Of a DNA stretch of 64,000 nucleotides, positions 43,200 to 51,752 are shown piece by piece. The notes beneath the pieces were generated by a model that was not told where the DNA came from, ran no database searches, and saw only the letters and a list, made by a program, of their open reading frames with translations. Origin of the DNA: Geminicoccaceae bacterium (GTDB lineage: Bacteria > Pseudomonadota > Alphaproteobacteria > Geminicoccales > Geminicoccaceae); the NCBI GenBank assembly GCA_020638465.1, contig JACKIM010000002.1:248001-312000 (forward strand), in the 5' to 3' direction. The position numbers and the translations under genes were made by a program. Each line of letters starts with the position of its first letter. Position 1 is the stretch's first letter.

Positions 43200-43910
43200 A
43201 TGTCGAGCTTTTCAACCTGCTCGTTCGATCGGCCTGCCAAAGGGTTGAGTCGGCGCGGTTTTGTCGTGGCAGCCGGTGCTGCCGGCGGTTTCTTCTTCGC
43301 CGGCAGGAACACGGCGCTTGCGTCAGCCTACAACGAGGGTGGAAGTGTTTCGTTCCGGGTCTTTCGCAAGGGCGAGGACATCGGCAGTCATCGCGTCCTT
43401 TTCGAGAAGGTCAAGGGCGAGCTGATTTCCCGCGTCGAAGTCGATCTCAAGGTGAAGGTGGCCTTCGTCACCGCCTATTCCTTCGAACAGCAGACTCGCG
43501 ACCACTGGCGCGATGGTGTTCTGGTCCGCAGCACCGTGCACACCGATGACGATGGCGAGGTCTCGAAGCTGCATGCCGAGAAGGAAGACGGCAAGTTGCT
43601 GGTCGACGGTCCCAAAGGGCTGATCGACGTTCCGCTCGGATTGATGACGGATACCTGTTTCTGGAATTCGGGCATTGTCGAACTTTCCCAACTGATCGAG
43701 TCTGACCGTGGGGATCTTGCGCCCATCGACGTCAAGTTCATTGGTGGCGAGTCGGTCGATATCGGCGGACGCCGCGTCTCCACCCGGCATTTCCGCATCA
43801 CTTCATCCAGCGGCCGCAGCGGCGACATCTGGTATGATGAGAAGGGACGCTGGGTAAAGAGCACGATCCATACCCGTGGTGAAACGCTGGATTACCGTCT
43901 GGTCGTGTGA
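43200..43910 (+). CDS. DUF6134 family exported protein with Tat signal
   Basis: A 236-aa protein with a twin-arginine signal (LSRRGFVVAAGAAGGFFFAG). The mature domain is beta-rich with 'SFRVFRKGEDIGSHRVLFEK' at the start and 'GDIWYDEKGRWVKSTIHTRGETLDYRLV' at the end, the pattern of DUF6134 proteins, which resemble lipocalin-like or DUF3108-like beta folds. It would act in the periplasm; function is unknown. Tat export suggests it folds, or binds a cofactor, before export. Confidence 0.8.
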   Translation: MSSFSTCSFDRPAKGLSRRGFVVAAGAAGGFFFAGRNTALASAYNEGGSVSFRVFRKGEDIGSHRVLFEKVKGELISRVEVDLKVKVAFVTAYSFEQQTRDHWRDGVLVRSTVHTDDDGEVSKLHAEKEDGKLLVDGPKGLIDVPLGLMTDTCFWNSGIVELSQLIESDRGDLAPIDVKFIGGESVDIGGRRVSTRHFRITSSSGRSGDIWYDEKGRWVKSTIHTRGETLDYRLVV

Positions 43911-43997
43911 AATCGGGATGGGGTCGGGGCTGTTCCCTGTTCGGTGGCGGTCTCGACCGGAGAAGCGGGTGACGCTTCCGCGGTTCCGGGCTGTTGC

Positions 43998-44663
43998 CTA
44001 TTCCATGGCAATGCGGAGGGCCGCTGCCGTCGCGAATGGGGCGAGGGCCAGAGCGGCCAGCTGCATGGCGGCGAGGATGAGGAACGGCGCGCGCGCACCG
44101 ATGCCGAGAGTGACGCCATCCACTGCGGATACACCGAAGATCAGAACTGGAATATAGAGGGGCAGGACGAGGAGTGCTGTCAGGACGCTCCCCTGTCGGC
44201 TGCCCAGCAGCAGGGCGGAGCCGATCGAGCCGATGAGCGTGAGGGTCGGTGTCCCCAGGAGGAGAGCGGCCGGCAGCGCCCAGTAGGCACCGTCGGGCAG
44301 GGACATGAGCAATGCCATGACTGGCGACACGGCAGCCAGCAGGAGACCGCTGGTCAGCCATTGTACGGCACACTTGATGACCACCACGAGTTCCAGCGGC
44401 AGCTCCGACAACGCCACGAGTTCCAGCGATCCATCTTCCAGATCGGCCTCGTAGAGCCGGTCGAGAGTCAGCAGAACCGCCAGCAGGGCGAGTACCCAGA
44501 TGACGCCGGCGCCGATGCGTGAAAGCACGTCGGGTGATGCGCCCACACCCAGCGGGAAGAGCGAAAGGGCCACCAGGAAAAATATGACGCCAAGGAGACT
44601 GTCGCCACTACGGCGAAAGGCAATGTGCAGGTCGCGCCGGGCCAGCGCCCAGGCCGACTTCAA
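43998..44663 (-). CDS. ccmB: Heme ABC exporter permease CcmB
   Basis: A 221-aa six-helix permease. The N-terminus ALARRDLHIAFRRSGD and 'YEADLEDGSLELVALSELPLELVVVIK' are CcmB signatures. With CcmA and CcmC it releases holo-CcmE. The start is TTG overlapping the ccmA stop (TTGA). It lies ~20 kb from ccmDEFGH, at the 3' end of the liv/CoA-ligase run. Confidence 0.94.
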   Translation of the reverse strand: MKSAWALARRDLHIAFRRSGDSLLGVIFFLVALSLFPLGVGASPDVLSRIGAGVIWVLALLAVLLTLDRLYEADLEDGSLELVALSELPLELVVVIKCAVQWLTSGLLLAAVSPVMALLMSLPDGAYWALPAALLLGTPTLTLIGSIGSALLLGSRQGSVLTALLVLPLYIPVLIFGVSAVDGVTLGIGARAPFLILAAMQLAALALAPFATAAALRIAME

Positions 44664-45265
44664 CGTCCCAGTTCCAGAACGAGAGGGTCGGCAAGGGCAA
44701 CATCGCCATGGCTGGCGACGATGCAGATACCGCCCTTGTCCCGGTGCTCGCCAATGAGTTGCTGCAACCGCTGCCGGCTGGACCGGTCGAGACCGACACC
44801 GGGTTCATCGAGCAGCCAGATCGGACGAAACGACGCAGCCAGTCTCGTCAGGGCGAGGCGGCGTTTCTGCCCGGCGGAGAGATAACGCCCAAGGCGATTT
44901 GCCAGTCCGGCGATGGAAAAAGGGTCGGCACTGTTCCCGGCCGATTTTCCACCCGTCAGGATCGTCATGAACTCAAGGTTTTCGCCAACCGTAAGACGAC
45001 TCTTGGTGGCGTTACTGTGTCCGACATAGTGCAACTGGCAGCGATATTCGGATGTGCGAAGATCGGTTGCAACGCCATTCCAGCGCACCTGGCCGGCTCC
45101 GGCCCGGGTAAAGCCGCCAAGCAGCCGCAGGAGACTGGATTTTCCGCTGCCGTTGGGGCCTGTCAGGAGGAGCGTATCTCCCGGCTCAAGGTCGAATTCC
45201 AGATTCTCGAAAAGACAGCGCCCGCCCCGCTCAAGTGCCAGACCACGAGCCTCGAGCATGGCCAT
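44660..45265 (-). CDS. ccmA: Heme exporter ATP-binding protein CcmA
   Basis: A 201-aa ABC ATPase. Walker A is TGPNGSGKSSLLRLLGG, the signature region is LSAGQKRRLALTRL, Walker B is IWLLDEPGVGLD, and the H-loop is VASHGD. CcmA powers release of heme-loaded CcmE. The ATG is one base after the stop of the PaaK-like ligase gene (TGAAATG), so its translation is probably coupled to an unrelated enzyme gene. Confidence 0.94.
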   Translation of the reverse strand: MAMLEARGLALERGGRCLFENLEFDLEPGDTLLLTGPNGSGKSSLLRLLGGFTRAGAGQVRWNGVATDLRTSEYRCQLHYVGHSNATKSRLTVGENLEFMTILTGGKSAGNSADPFSIAGLANRLGRYLSAGQKRRLALTRLAASFRPIWLLDEPGVGLDRSSRQRLQQLIGEHRDKGGICIVASHGDVALADPLVLELGR

Positions 45266-45266
45266 T

Positions 45267-46520
45267 TCAGTGACTGCGCTGGTCTTCGATGACGACCCCG
45301 TCATTGGGAAGGGTACCCGGAGCCACCATTTCCACCGTTCCGCGAAGGCCGGTCACGGCCCGCACGCTTTCGCCGATCCGCATCGGGACCCCATCCATGT
45401 CATTACCAGCCATTTCACAGCGCAGGATCATCAGATCCTGTCCTCCCGCCTCGCTGGTGATGACCAGTCGCGCCTTGTCGACGCCGGCATGCCGTCGCAG
45501 GATCTCGGCGACCTGCCCAGGGTGGACGAACTGGCCGCGAACCTTGGTGCTCTGGTCCGCCCGGCCCATCCAGCCGGCAATGCGCATGTTGGTCCGCCCG
45601 CAGCGGCTCGGGCCGTCGACCATGCGGGTCAGATCACCCGTGGCAAAGCGGATGAGCGGGTAATCCGGATTGAACACTGTCACGAGCAATTCGCCCACGT
45701 CGCCCGATGCGACAGGGTCTCCGGTTCCCGGGCGGACGATTTCGAGAATGAGCGCCTCATCGGCGATCAGGCCGGAACGGGCATTGCTCTCATAGGCGAC
45801 CATCCCCAGATCGGCCGTACCGTAGGCTTCGAATACCTCGATGCCGTGGTCGCGCCGGAACTCGTCCTTCAGTTCAGGGGGGCAGGCTTCACCAGCGACC
45901 AGTGCCCGCGAGAAACAGGCGATCGGCTCTCCATCCGCGCGGGCCCTTTCCAGCAGGATGCGCAGGAAAGACGGTGTTCCCGTATAGGCGGAAGGTGCCA
46001 GTTCACGAATGATCTGGATCTGAAGCTCCGTCTGTCCCGTGCCTCCCGGTACGACCGGACAACCGAGTGCCCGCGCACCTGAATCGACCATGAAACCGGC
46101 AGGTGTCAGATGGTATGAAAACGTATTGTACACCAGTTCTCCGGCATTGAAACCCGCCGCGAACATGGCGCGGGCAAAGCGCCAGTAATCGGGACGCGAA
46201 CCCTCGGGGTCGAATATCGGACCGGGTGACGCGAATATGCGCGCAAGCCTGGTAGCCGGCGTTGCCGTCAGGCCACCGAAGGGGGGCGTTTCCCGCTGAT
46301 GGCCGAGAAGATCGGATTTTCGGGTGACGGGCAGGGCAGCCAGCGCCGTCCTGCTCAGGACATCATCGGGTTCGATGCCGCCAAGCAGGCGACCGTAGAA
46401 GCCGGTATTGTCGATGGCATGACGAAGCAGGCCCGGGACGGCATGAAAGATCGAGGTCTCGCGCTCCTGCGGGTCGCGTACTTCCTGCCGGTCATAGTAC
46501 AGACTGCCACCAGCGGCCAT
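45267..46520 (-). CDS. Phenylacetate-CoA ligase (PaaK)-like adenylating enzyme
   Basis: A 417-aa member of the PaaK-type AMP-forming CoA ligases. Visible landmarks are 'HAIDNTGFYGRLL' (N-terminal family block), 'AYGTADLGMVAYES' (adenine-binding motif), 'FNPDYPLIRFATGDLTRMVDG' (ribose-binding Asp), and a C-terminal domain 'VRGQFVHPGQVAEILRRHAG'. The usual SSGTTG P-loop is not well preserved (IFASPGPIFDPEG). It probably activates an aromatic or other carboxylic acid. It sits in one run with Liv-type transporter genes and a second ligase, implying an uptake-and-activation pathway. The stop is adjacent to the ccmA start. Confidence 0.85.
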   Translation of the reverse strand: MAAGGSLYYDRQEVRDPQERETSIFHAVPGLLRHAIDNTGFYGRLLGGIEPDDVLSRTALAALPVTRKSDLLGHQRETPPFGGLTATPATRLARIFASPGPIFDPEGSRPDYWRFARAMFAAGFNAGELVYNTFSYHLTPAGFMVDSGARALGCPVVPGGTGQTELQIQIIRELAPSAYTGTPSFLRILLERARADGEPIACFSRALVAGEACPPELKDEFRRDHGIEVFEAYGTADLGMVAYESNARSGLIADEALILEIVRPGTGDPVASGDVGELLVTVFNPDYPLIRFATGDLTRMVDGPSRCGRTNMRIAGWMGRADQSTKVRGQFVHPGQVAEILRRHAGVDKARLVITSEAGGQDLMILRCEMAGNDMDGVPMRIGESVRAVTGLRGTVEMVAPGTLPNDGVVIEDQRSH

Positions 46521-46586
46521 CGTCCGGGTTCCGTTCCTCTGTTCCCGATGCCCGCAGGACCCATGCCCGCAGCATCACTGCGAGGA

Positions 46587-47450
46587 TCATAAAACATGCA
46601 GGCTGCGAATGGCCAAGTCATAGCGGCCGCGCAATTGTGCGACCAGTTCCCGCAGCCAGGGCTCATCCCCGTGTTCAATCCAGCTGCTCCACAACCCGTC
46701 GAAGCTCTGTGAAACGAAGCGGACGGCCGATCCCTCGACCTGGCGGGACAGCCGGGACAATTCGCTTCGATGCTGGGTGAAGATCTCGTGTTCGGCTGCG
46801 TCGACAGGTTCCCAGTAGAGGTACAGCAGGGTAAGGTCGTGGTTGGGGAACGTGCGTGCGAGGCCAAGCGCGAACTTGAGCATGCCGGCAACGTCGACAT
46901 AGCGATAGCCGTCGTGGTTCTGCCTCAGGGCAGGCAGGAGATCGAACCACAGGCGCATGTTCGGCGAAACCTCGACGGAGTCGTAGGCCGCGGCAAGCAC
47001 GCTGGACTTGCGCAGGACGTAGTCCGCGCCGCGCGCGGTGACGGCGACGATACTGGATCCCTTGGCTGCGATCATGTCCATATGCGGCGGGGTTCCCCGG
47101 ACACCGGTGGGGCAGCGCGCATCGAAGGTCAGTTTGTCGAATCCGTGCAAACCCGCCAGATTCAGACCTTCTGGTTGTCTTTGCCATTGCAGGAAGGAAT
47201 TGAGCGCGATTGCAGCCCCGTTTTCCGGCTGTCGCCGTCGGCTTGCGTCGACCAGTGACAGCAGGCTTTCGTATTCGCTGGTCGCAAAGACCGGCAGAAG
47301 AGAATGCCGCCAATCCACCAGCCGCCCATCGACCCCGAACGCCGCCGATCCGATCTGCTCGCGGGCCCGGTTCTGGAGACCGGTAACCAGCCTTGTCGCC
47401 GATGCGGTGCGAAACGAAGATCCTCCATCTGATTTTTGGTTTTGATTCAA
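46587..47450 (-). CDS. Unknown protein, resembles PGN_0703-type (PD-(D/E)XK-like) proteins
   Basis: A 287-aa cytoplasmic protein. 'LNSFLQWQRQPEGLNLAG' and 'TFDARCPTGVRGTPPHMDMIA' followed by a beta-strand SIVAVTAR, then 'GYRYVDVAGMLKFALGLARTF' and 'LTLLYLYWEPVDAAEHEIF', recall PGN_0703-like putative nucleases. The Asp of the core is kept (125), but the expected E-x-K reads T-A-R (138-140), so nuclease activity looks lost. The starting TTG directly follows the livF stop. Its fixed place between livF and a CoA ligase suggests a role with that pathway, not in defence. The fold assignment is my inference. Confidence 0.6.
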   Translation of the reverse strand: MNQNQKSDGGSSFRTASATRLVTGLQNRAREQIGSAAFGVDGRLVDWRHSLLPVFATSEYESLLSLVDASRRRQPENGAAIALNSFLQWQRQPEGLNLAGLHGFDKLTFDARCPTGVRGTPPHMDMIAAKGSSIVAVTARGADYVLRKSSVLAAAYDSVEVSPNMRLWFDLLPALRQNHDGYRYVDVAGMLKFALGLARTFPNHDLTLLYLYWEPVDAAEHEIFTQHRSELSRLSRQVEGSAVRFVSQSFDGLWSSWIEHGDEPWLRELVAQLRGRYDLAIRSLHVL

Positions 47451-48287
47451 CTACATCCACCGCTTGCGACGTTTATAACTTTTCAGGTCACGAAAGCTCT
47501 TCCGCCCGGTTGAACTGACTCCGAGATAGAACTCCTTGACGTCTTCATTACTTCGCAGGGATTCCGCATTTCCGTCAAGTACAACGCGACCATTTTCAAG
47601 AATATACCCGTATTTGGCGTGGCGCAAGGCTATGTTCGCGTTTTGTTCCGCAAGGAGAAAGGTAACACCTTCTCGCGAATTCAACTGCGAGACGATGGAG
47701 AAGATTTCCTCCACCAATTGAGGTGCGAGCCCCATGGAGGGCTCGTCAAGCAGGATCATGTTCGGGCGCGCCATCAACGCGCGACCGATCGCGCACATCT
47801 GCTGCTCGCCTCCCGACGTGTAGCCCGCCTGCGACCTGCGGCGTTCCTTCAATCGCGGAAAGTAGGCATAGACCATTTCGAGATCATTGCAGGTAGCACC
47901 GGTATTCTCATTGCGGGTAAAGGCCCCGGTCAGCAGATTTTCCTCAACCGTCAGATGGCCAAAGCAATGACGTCCTTCCATCACCTGGACGACACCGCGT
48001 CGCACCAGTTCGTTGGGGGAGAGGTGCTGGATCGCATCCCCCTTCAGCCGGATGCTGCCCTTGGTCACTTCGCCGCGCTCGGCCCTCAGAAGGTTGGAAA
48101 CAGCCTTCAGCGTCGTCGTCTTGCCGGCACCATTGGCACCAAGCAGGGCAACGATACCACCTTGTGGAACTTCAAGCGAGACTCCCTTGAGCGCCAGCAC
48201 CACATGATCGTAGACGACTTCGACATTGTTGACCGCAAGCAGGGAGGCGGAAGCCTCCCTGACGATTCCTGATGCGGGTGCCGTCAT
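47451..48287 (-). CDS. livF: Branched-chain amino acid/organic acid ABC transporter ATPase LivF
   Basis: A 278-aa LivF-type ATPase. Walker A is LLGANGAGKTTTLKAVS, signature SGGEQQMCAIGRAL, Walker B MILLDEPSMGLAP, and H-loop-type 'LLAEQNANIALRHAKYGY' (Gln/Glu-Gln typical of LivF). The C-terminus has an extra basic tail (RKSFRDLKSYKRRKRWM). The start is set at ATG 48287, four bases after the substrate-binding protein stop. The substrate of this transporter may be an aromatic or fatty acid rather than an amino acid, given the two flanking CoA ligases. Confidence 0.93.
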   Translation of the reverse strand: MTAPASGIVREASASLLAVNNVEVVYDHVVLALKGVSLEVPQGGIVALLGANGAGKTTTLKAVSNLLRAERGEVTKGSIRLKGDAIQHLSPNELVRRGVVQVMEGRHCFGHLTVEENLLTGAFTRNENTGATCNDLEMVYAYFPRLKERRRSQAGYTSGGEQQMCAIGRALMARPNMILLDEPSMGLAPQLVEEIFSIVSQLNSREGVTFLLAEQNANIALRHAKYGYILENGRVVLDGNAESLRSNEDVKEFYLGVSSTGRKSFRDLKSYKRRKRWM

Positions 48288-48291
48288 CGGA

Positions 48292-49590
48292 CTACTCGCA
48301 GGTGCGGGGGGTGATCCCGTTTTCCGCGGCATATTGCGCCGCGTCAGCCTCGATCAAGGGACGGGTGATGTCGGTCAGACCGGGAAGCCAGCCGGTGATC
48401 GGTACCCATTTGCCGCCTTGCCACTGCTGCAGCTTGATGGCGGGTGAGCCTTCATGGTTTTCACAGGTGACCCTGGTTGGCGGCATGATACCCGTCAGTC
48501 CCAGTTCGGCGATACGCTCCTCGCCGATATCGAGATGTTCGAAACCCCAGCGCATCTCCTCGCCTGACAACGCCCTGTCGCCGAACTCCCCTTGTGCCGT
48601 GATCATGGCCTCGACGATATAGGCCGAATTGACGAGGCCGCGGTTATAGAGGACTTCACCGACCTCGCTTTCCGGGCTGGCCCCCTTGCCCTGCGCATAG
48701 AGGGTATCGCGGATCTCGGCGAAGACCGGGGCGCTGTCGCCGGCATCGTGGAAGGTTGCACCGATATAGCCCTCGGCATCCACGCCGGAGCCGCGGACAT
48801 CGACCTCAGCCGCCGCCCACCAGTTGCCGATGAAATGGTCGAGCGGGTAGCGGATCAGGGTGGCTTCCTTGATCGCGGTCGGGTTCATGGCGCCCCAGCC
48901 CCACATCACCATCCAGTCGGGGCGCGCGCGGCGCACATCGAGCCAGATCGATTTCTGATCGGTCATGGAACTTGTCGGAACCGGGTAGAGGACCAGCTCG
49001 AAACCATTGTCGGTGGCCATCTTTTCCAAAGTGGGGATGGGCTCGCGACCGTAAGGGTGATCGAGGTGGATCAGGCCGATCTTCTTCCCGGCCAGCTTGT
49101 CCATGCCGCCTTCCTGTTCGGCGATATATTCCATGATGGAGGTGGCCTGCGACCAGTACGTGGCCGGAAAGTTGAACACCCAGGGGAACACCCGGCCATC
49201 GGCCGCCGATGTGCGTCCATACCCCATCGAGAACAGGACGATGTTGTCGGCGGCAACCTTCTCCAGAAGTGCATAGGTGATGCCTGTGGAGAATGGCGCA
49301 ACGGCAGCAACCTTCCCATTGCCCTTGAGGCGCTCGTAGCACTCGACGCCGACATCGGTCTTGTAGCCCGTCTCGCATTCTTCCCATGTCAGCGTCACGC
49401 CATTGACGCCGCCCCTGGCGTTCATCAATGCCAGGTAGTCGATCATGCCGTTGGCGAGTTGGGTGCCATTGGCAGCATAGGGACCCGTGCGATAGGTCAA
49501 CAACGGGAAATACTGTTCTTCGGCCGCAAGTGACGTGGTGGCGACAGACAACGAGACGGCAAGCACGCCGAATGCAAGCAACTTCTTCAT
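48292..49590 (-). CDS. ABC transporter periplasmic substrate-binding protein (LivK-type)
   Basis: A 432-aa secreted protein with signal peptide (MKKLLAFGVLAVSLSVATTSLA). It is a type I periplasmic-binding fold with 'YRTGPYAANGTQLANGMIDYLALMNARGG' at the N-terminus, 'YERLKGNGKVAAVAPFSTG' hinge region, and 'KIGLIHLDHPYGREPIPTLEKMA'. The acidic/aromatic composition differs from amino-acid binders, so the ligand may be an organic acid. GGGAGG lies at good spacing before the ATG. livF follows directly; livM is upstream with a 35-base gap. Confidence 0.92.
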   Translation of the reverse strand: MKKLLAFGVLAVSLSVATTSLAAEEQYFPLLTYRTGPYAANGTQLANGMIDYLALMNARGGVNGVTLTWEECETGYKTDVGVECYERLKGNGKVAAVAPFSTGITYALLEKVAADNIVLFSMGYGRTSAADGRVFPWVFNFPATYWSQATSIMEYIAEQEGGMDKLAGKKIGLIHLDHPYGREPIPTLEKMATDNGFELVLYPVPTSSMTDQKSIWLDVRRARPDWMVMWGWGAMNPTAIKEATLIRYPLDHFIGNWWAAAEVDVRGSGVDAEGYIGATFHDAGDSAPVFAEIRDTLYAQGKGASPESEVGEVLYNRGLVNSAYIVEAMITAQGEFGDRALSGEEMRWGFEHLDIGEERIAELGLTGIMPPTRVTCENHEGSPAIKLQQWQGGKWVPITGWLPGLTDITRPLIEADAAQYAAENGITPRTCE

Positions 49591-49625
49591 GACAGCCTCC
49601 CAATCATCGGGTTTATCTTGGTAGT

Positions 49626-50774
49626 CTAGTACGGAAACGGCCAGGTTCGCATCTTCTGCTTGGCGATTTGCCACAGTCTTGCAAAACCGTGCGGTTCCAC
49701 GATGAGAAAGTAGATGATCAGCGCTCCGAAGATCATGAACTCGATATGCTTGATCATGGCCACCTCGAACCCGCCGAAACCGAGCGCCTGCAAGCCGGGG
49801 TTGAGGGCGGTGAGACCGATATTGAGCAGGATCGGGACGGTGATGACGAAGGCGGCACCGAGGAAGGAGCCGAGCACTGTGCCCAGTCCACCTATGATCA
49901 CCATGAACAGCACCTGGAAGCTGACGAGGATCGTGTAGGCGTCGGTCTGGACCGAGTTGATCTTGACGAATGCCCACAAGGCGCCGGCGACACCGATGAG
50001 AAAGGAGCTGAAGGCAAAGGCCGACAACTTGGCGAAGGTCGGGCTGATGCCGATGATCTCGGCGGCGATATCCATGTCGCGAATGGCCATCCAGGAACGG
50101 CCGTGGCGGCAGCGGGTGACGTTCTTGACCATGAGGGCCGCAAGGACGGTGATGGTGAGCACGAAGAGATAGCGGTTGATGACCGGACTTGCGGCGCCCG
50201 TCACCTCGATGCCGAAGATGGTCTGGGGCGGCGCCGGGGCGATGCCCGCCGGCGAATAATTGGTGAACCATGGAACCTTGATGAACAGCCAGATCAGGAA
50301 GAACTGTGCGGCGAGTGTGGTGATCGCCAGGTAAAGGCCCTTGATCTTGAGGCTGGGCAGCCCGAACAGGAGGCCGGTCGCTGCGGTGATCAGGCCGGCC
50401 AGCACCAGCATGACCGGGAAATGGATGTCGAGTGGGGCAAATCCGAGAATCGAGAATTGTGTCAGGAAGGCCGGAGGCGGGAAGGCGGTGATCAGCTTGT
50501 AGGTCATGAACCCGCCCGTGGCCATGAACGCTCCCGTGCCGAGGCTCATCTGGCCGCAATAGCCGGTGAGCACGTTGAGGCCGAGTGCCGCCAGCGACAT
50601 GATGAGAAACGGTGTCGCCAGGTCGGAGAGGGCATAGTCCGATGCGGTCATGGGAATGATCACGAATGCCAGGACGATCCAGAAGATCAGGCCGTACTGG
50701 TCGAGGGGGACGCGAAGGATGGCCTGGTCCTGCGCGTAGCTTGTCTTGAATACGCCGGTTTCACGGTAGATCAT
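49626..50774 (-). CDS. livM: Branched-chain-type ABC transporter permease LivM
   Basis: A 382-aa permease. The family block 'LGLNVLTGYCGQMSLGTGAFMATGGFM' (usually G-x-x-G-x-x-S-x-G-x-x-x-F) is present, along with the EAA-like loop 'RHGRSWMAIRDMDIAAEIIGISPTFAKLSAFAFSS' and 'IGGLGTVLGSFLGAAFV'. About ten membrane segments are seen. It partners LivH. Confidence 0.94.
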   Translation of the reverse strand: MIYRETGVFKTSYAQDQAILRVPLDQYGLIFWIVLAFVIIPMTASDYALSDLATPFLIMSLAALGLNVLTGYCGQMSLGTGAFMATGGFMTYKLITAFPPPAFLTQFSILGFAPLDIHFPVMLVLAGLITAATGLLFGLPSLKIKGLYLAITTLAAQFFLIWLFIKVPWFTNYSPAGIAPAPPQTIFGIEVTGAASPVINRYLFVLTITVLAALMVKNVTRCRHGRSWMAIRDMDIAAEIIGISPTFAKLSAFAFSSFLIGVAGALWAFVKINSVQTDAYTILVSFQVLFMVIIGGLGTVLGSFLGAAFVITVPILLNIGLTALNPGLQALGFGGFEVAMIKHIEFMIFGALIIYFLIVEPHGFARLWQIAKQKMRTWPFPY

Positions 50775-50780
50775 CGGCTT

Positions 50781-51752
50781 TTATACCCTCTCGATGATGC
50801 GTTCGCCGAACAGGCCCTGCGGCCGGAACAGCAGGAACACCACCCCCAGCATGAAGGCGAACCATTCGGTCGTGGCGCCGCCGAGCAGCGGCTGGCCCCA
50901 GTAGACCTCGAAGAGCTGTTCGCTGACACCGATGATGCAGCCGCCGATGACGGCCCCCGGAATCGAGGTGAGACCGCCCAGGATAAGGACGGGCAGGGCC
51001 TTCAGGGCAAGGCCGATCATGGTCGGTTCGATCTGGATCTTCGAACCCCAGACGACGGCGGCGACGAATGCGGTGCCTCCCGAAAGGGCCCATACCACCA
51101 CCCACATCCGGTCGAGCGGGATACCGATCGACATCGACGCGGTATGGTCGTCGGCCACTGCCCGAAGGGCACGACCGATGCGGCTGAACTGAAAGAACAG
51201 GTAGAGGCCCAGAACCATGACGATGCCGGTACCTATGGCAATGATATCGCTTTGTTGGATGATGACATCGAGCCCGAGATCCTGCGCCCATGCGTAGTCG
51301 ATGAGGAAGACCGAACCTTCCGGCAGGCCGATCTTGAGCAATCGCGGATTGCCGCCCCAGACGGCTTCCGCCATGCCCTCAAGGAAAAAGCCGATGCCGA
51401 TGGTGGCCATGAACAGGGTGAGCGCCTCCTGTCCGACCAGCGGACGCAGGACCACCCGCTCGACTGCTGCCGCGAAGACCAGCATCAGCAGGAGAGACAA
51501 CAGCCCGGCAAGGTACCAGGGAACACCGATGTCGATCAGTCCGGCGAAATTGAGGGCCGCAAAGAATACCATGGCCCCCTGTGCATAATTGAAGACGCCG
51601 GATGACTTGAAGATGATGACAAAACCGATGGCCACCAGCGCGTAGAGAAAGCCGTTGCCGAGCCCGGCGATTACCGTTTCGACCACGGCTGGCGGATAGT
51701 CGGCCATGGCCTTGATCGGGCCGAGGAGAAAGGTCTGGATGATCTCATTCAT
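50781..51752 (-). CDS. livH: Branched-chain-type ABC transporter permease LivH
   Basis: A 323-aa permease. 'GLGNGFLYALVAIGFVIIFKSSGVFNYAQGAMVFFAA' is the LivH N-terminal block, followed by 'SRIGRALRAVADDHTASMSIGIPLDRMWVVVWALSGGTA' (coupling loop) and 'ILGGLTSIPGAVIGGCIIGVSEQL'. Eight or nine helices are visible. The start overlaps the livG end by eight bases; livM follows six bases later. Confidence 0.95.
   Translation of the reverse strand: MNEIIQTFLLGPIKAMADYPPAVVETVIAGLGNGFLYALVAIGFVIIFKSSGVFNYAQGAMVFFAALNFAGLIDIGVPWYLAGLLSLLLMLVFAAAVERVVLRPLVGQEALTLFMATIGIGFFLEGMAEAVWGGNPRLLKIGLPEGSVFLIDYAWAQDLGLDVIIQQSDIIAIGTGIVMVLGLYLFFQFSRIGRALRAVADDHTASMSIGIPLDRMWVVVWALSGGTAFVAAVVWGSKIQIEPTMIGLALKALPVLILGGLTSIPGAVIGGCIIGVSEQLFEVYWGQPLLGGATTEWFAFMLGVVFLLFRPQGLFGERIIERV

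Noticed and set aside
46587..47450. Restriction or defence system suggested by the nuclease-like protein
   Set aside because: The E-x-K catalytic pair is missing, no methyltransferase or other defence gene is adjacent, and the neighbours are transporter and CoA ligase genes.
48241..48260. Hairpin AGGGAGGC-GGAA-GCCTCCCT
   Set aside because: It lies inside the livF coding sequence near its start and has no T-tract on either strand, so it is not a terminator.
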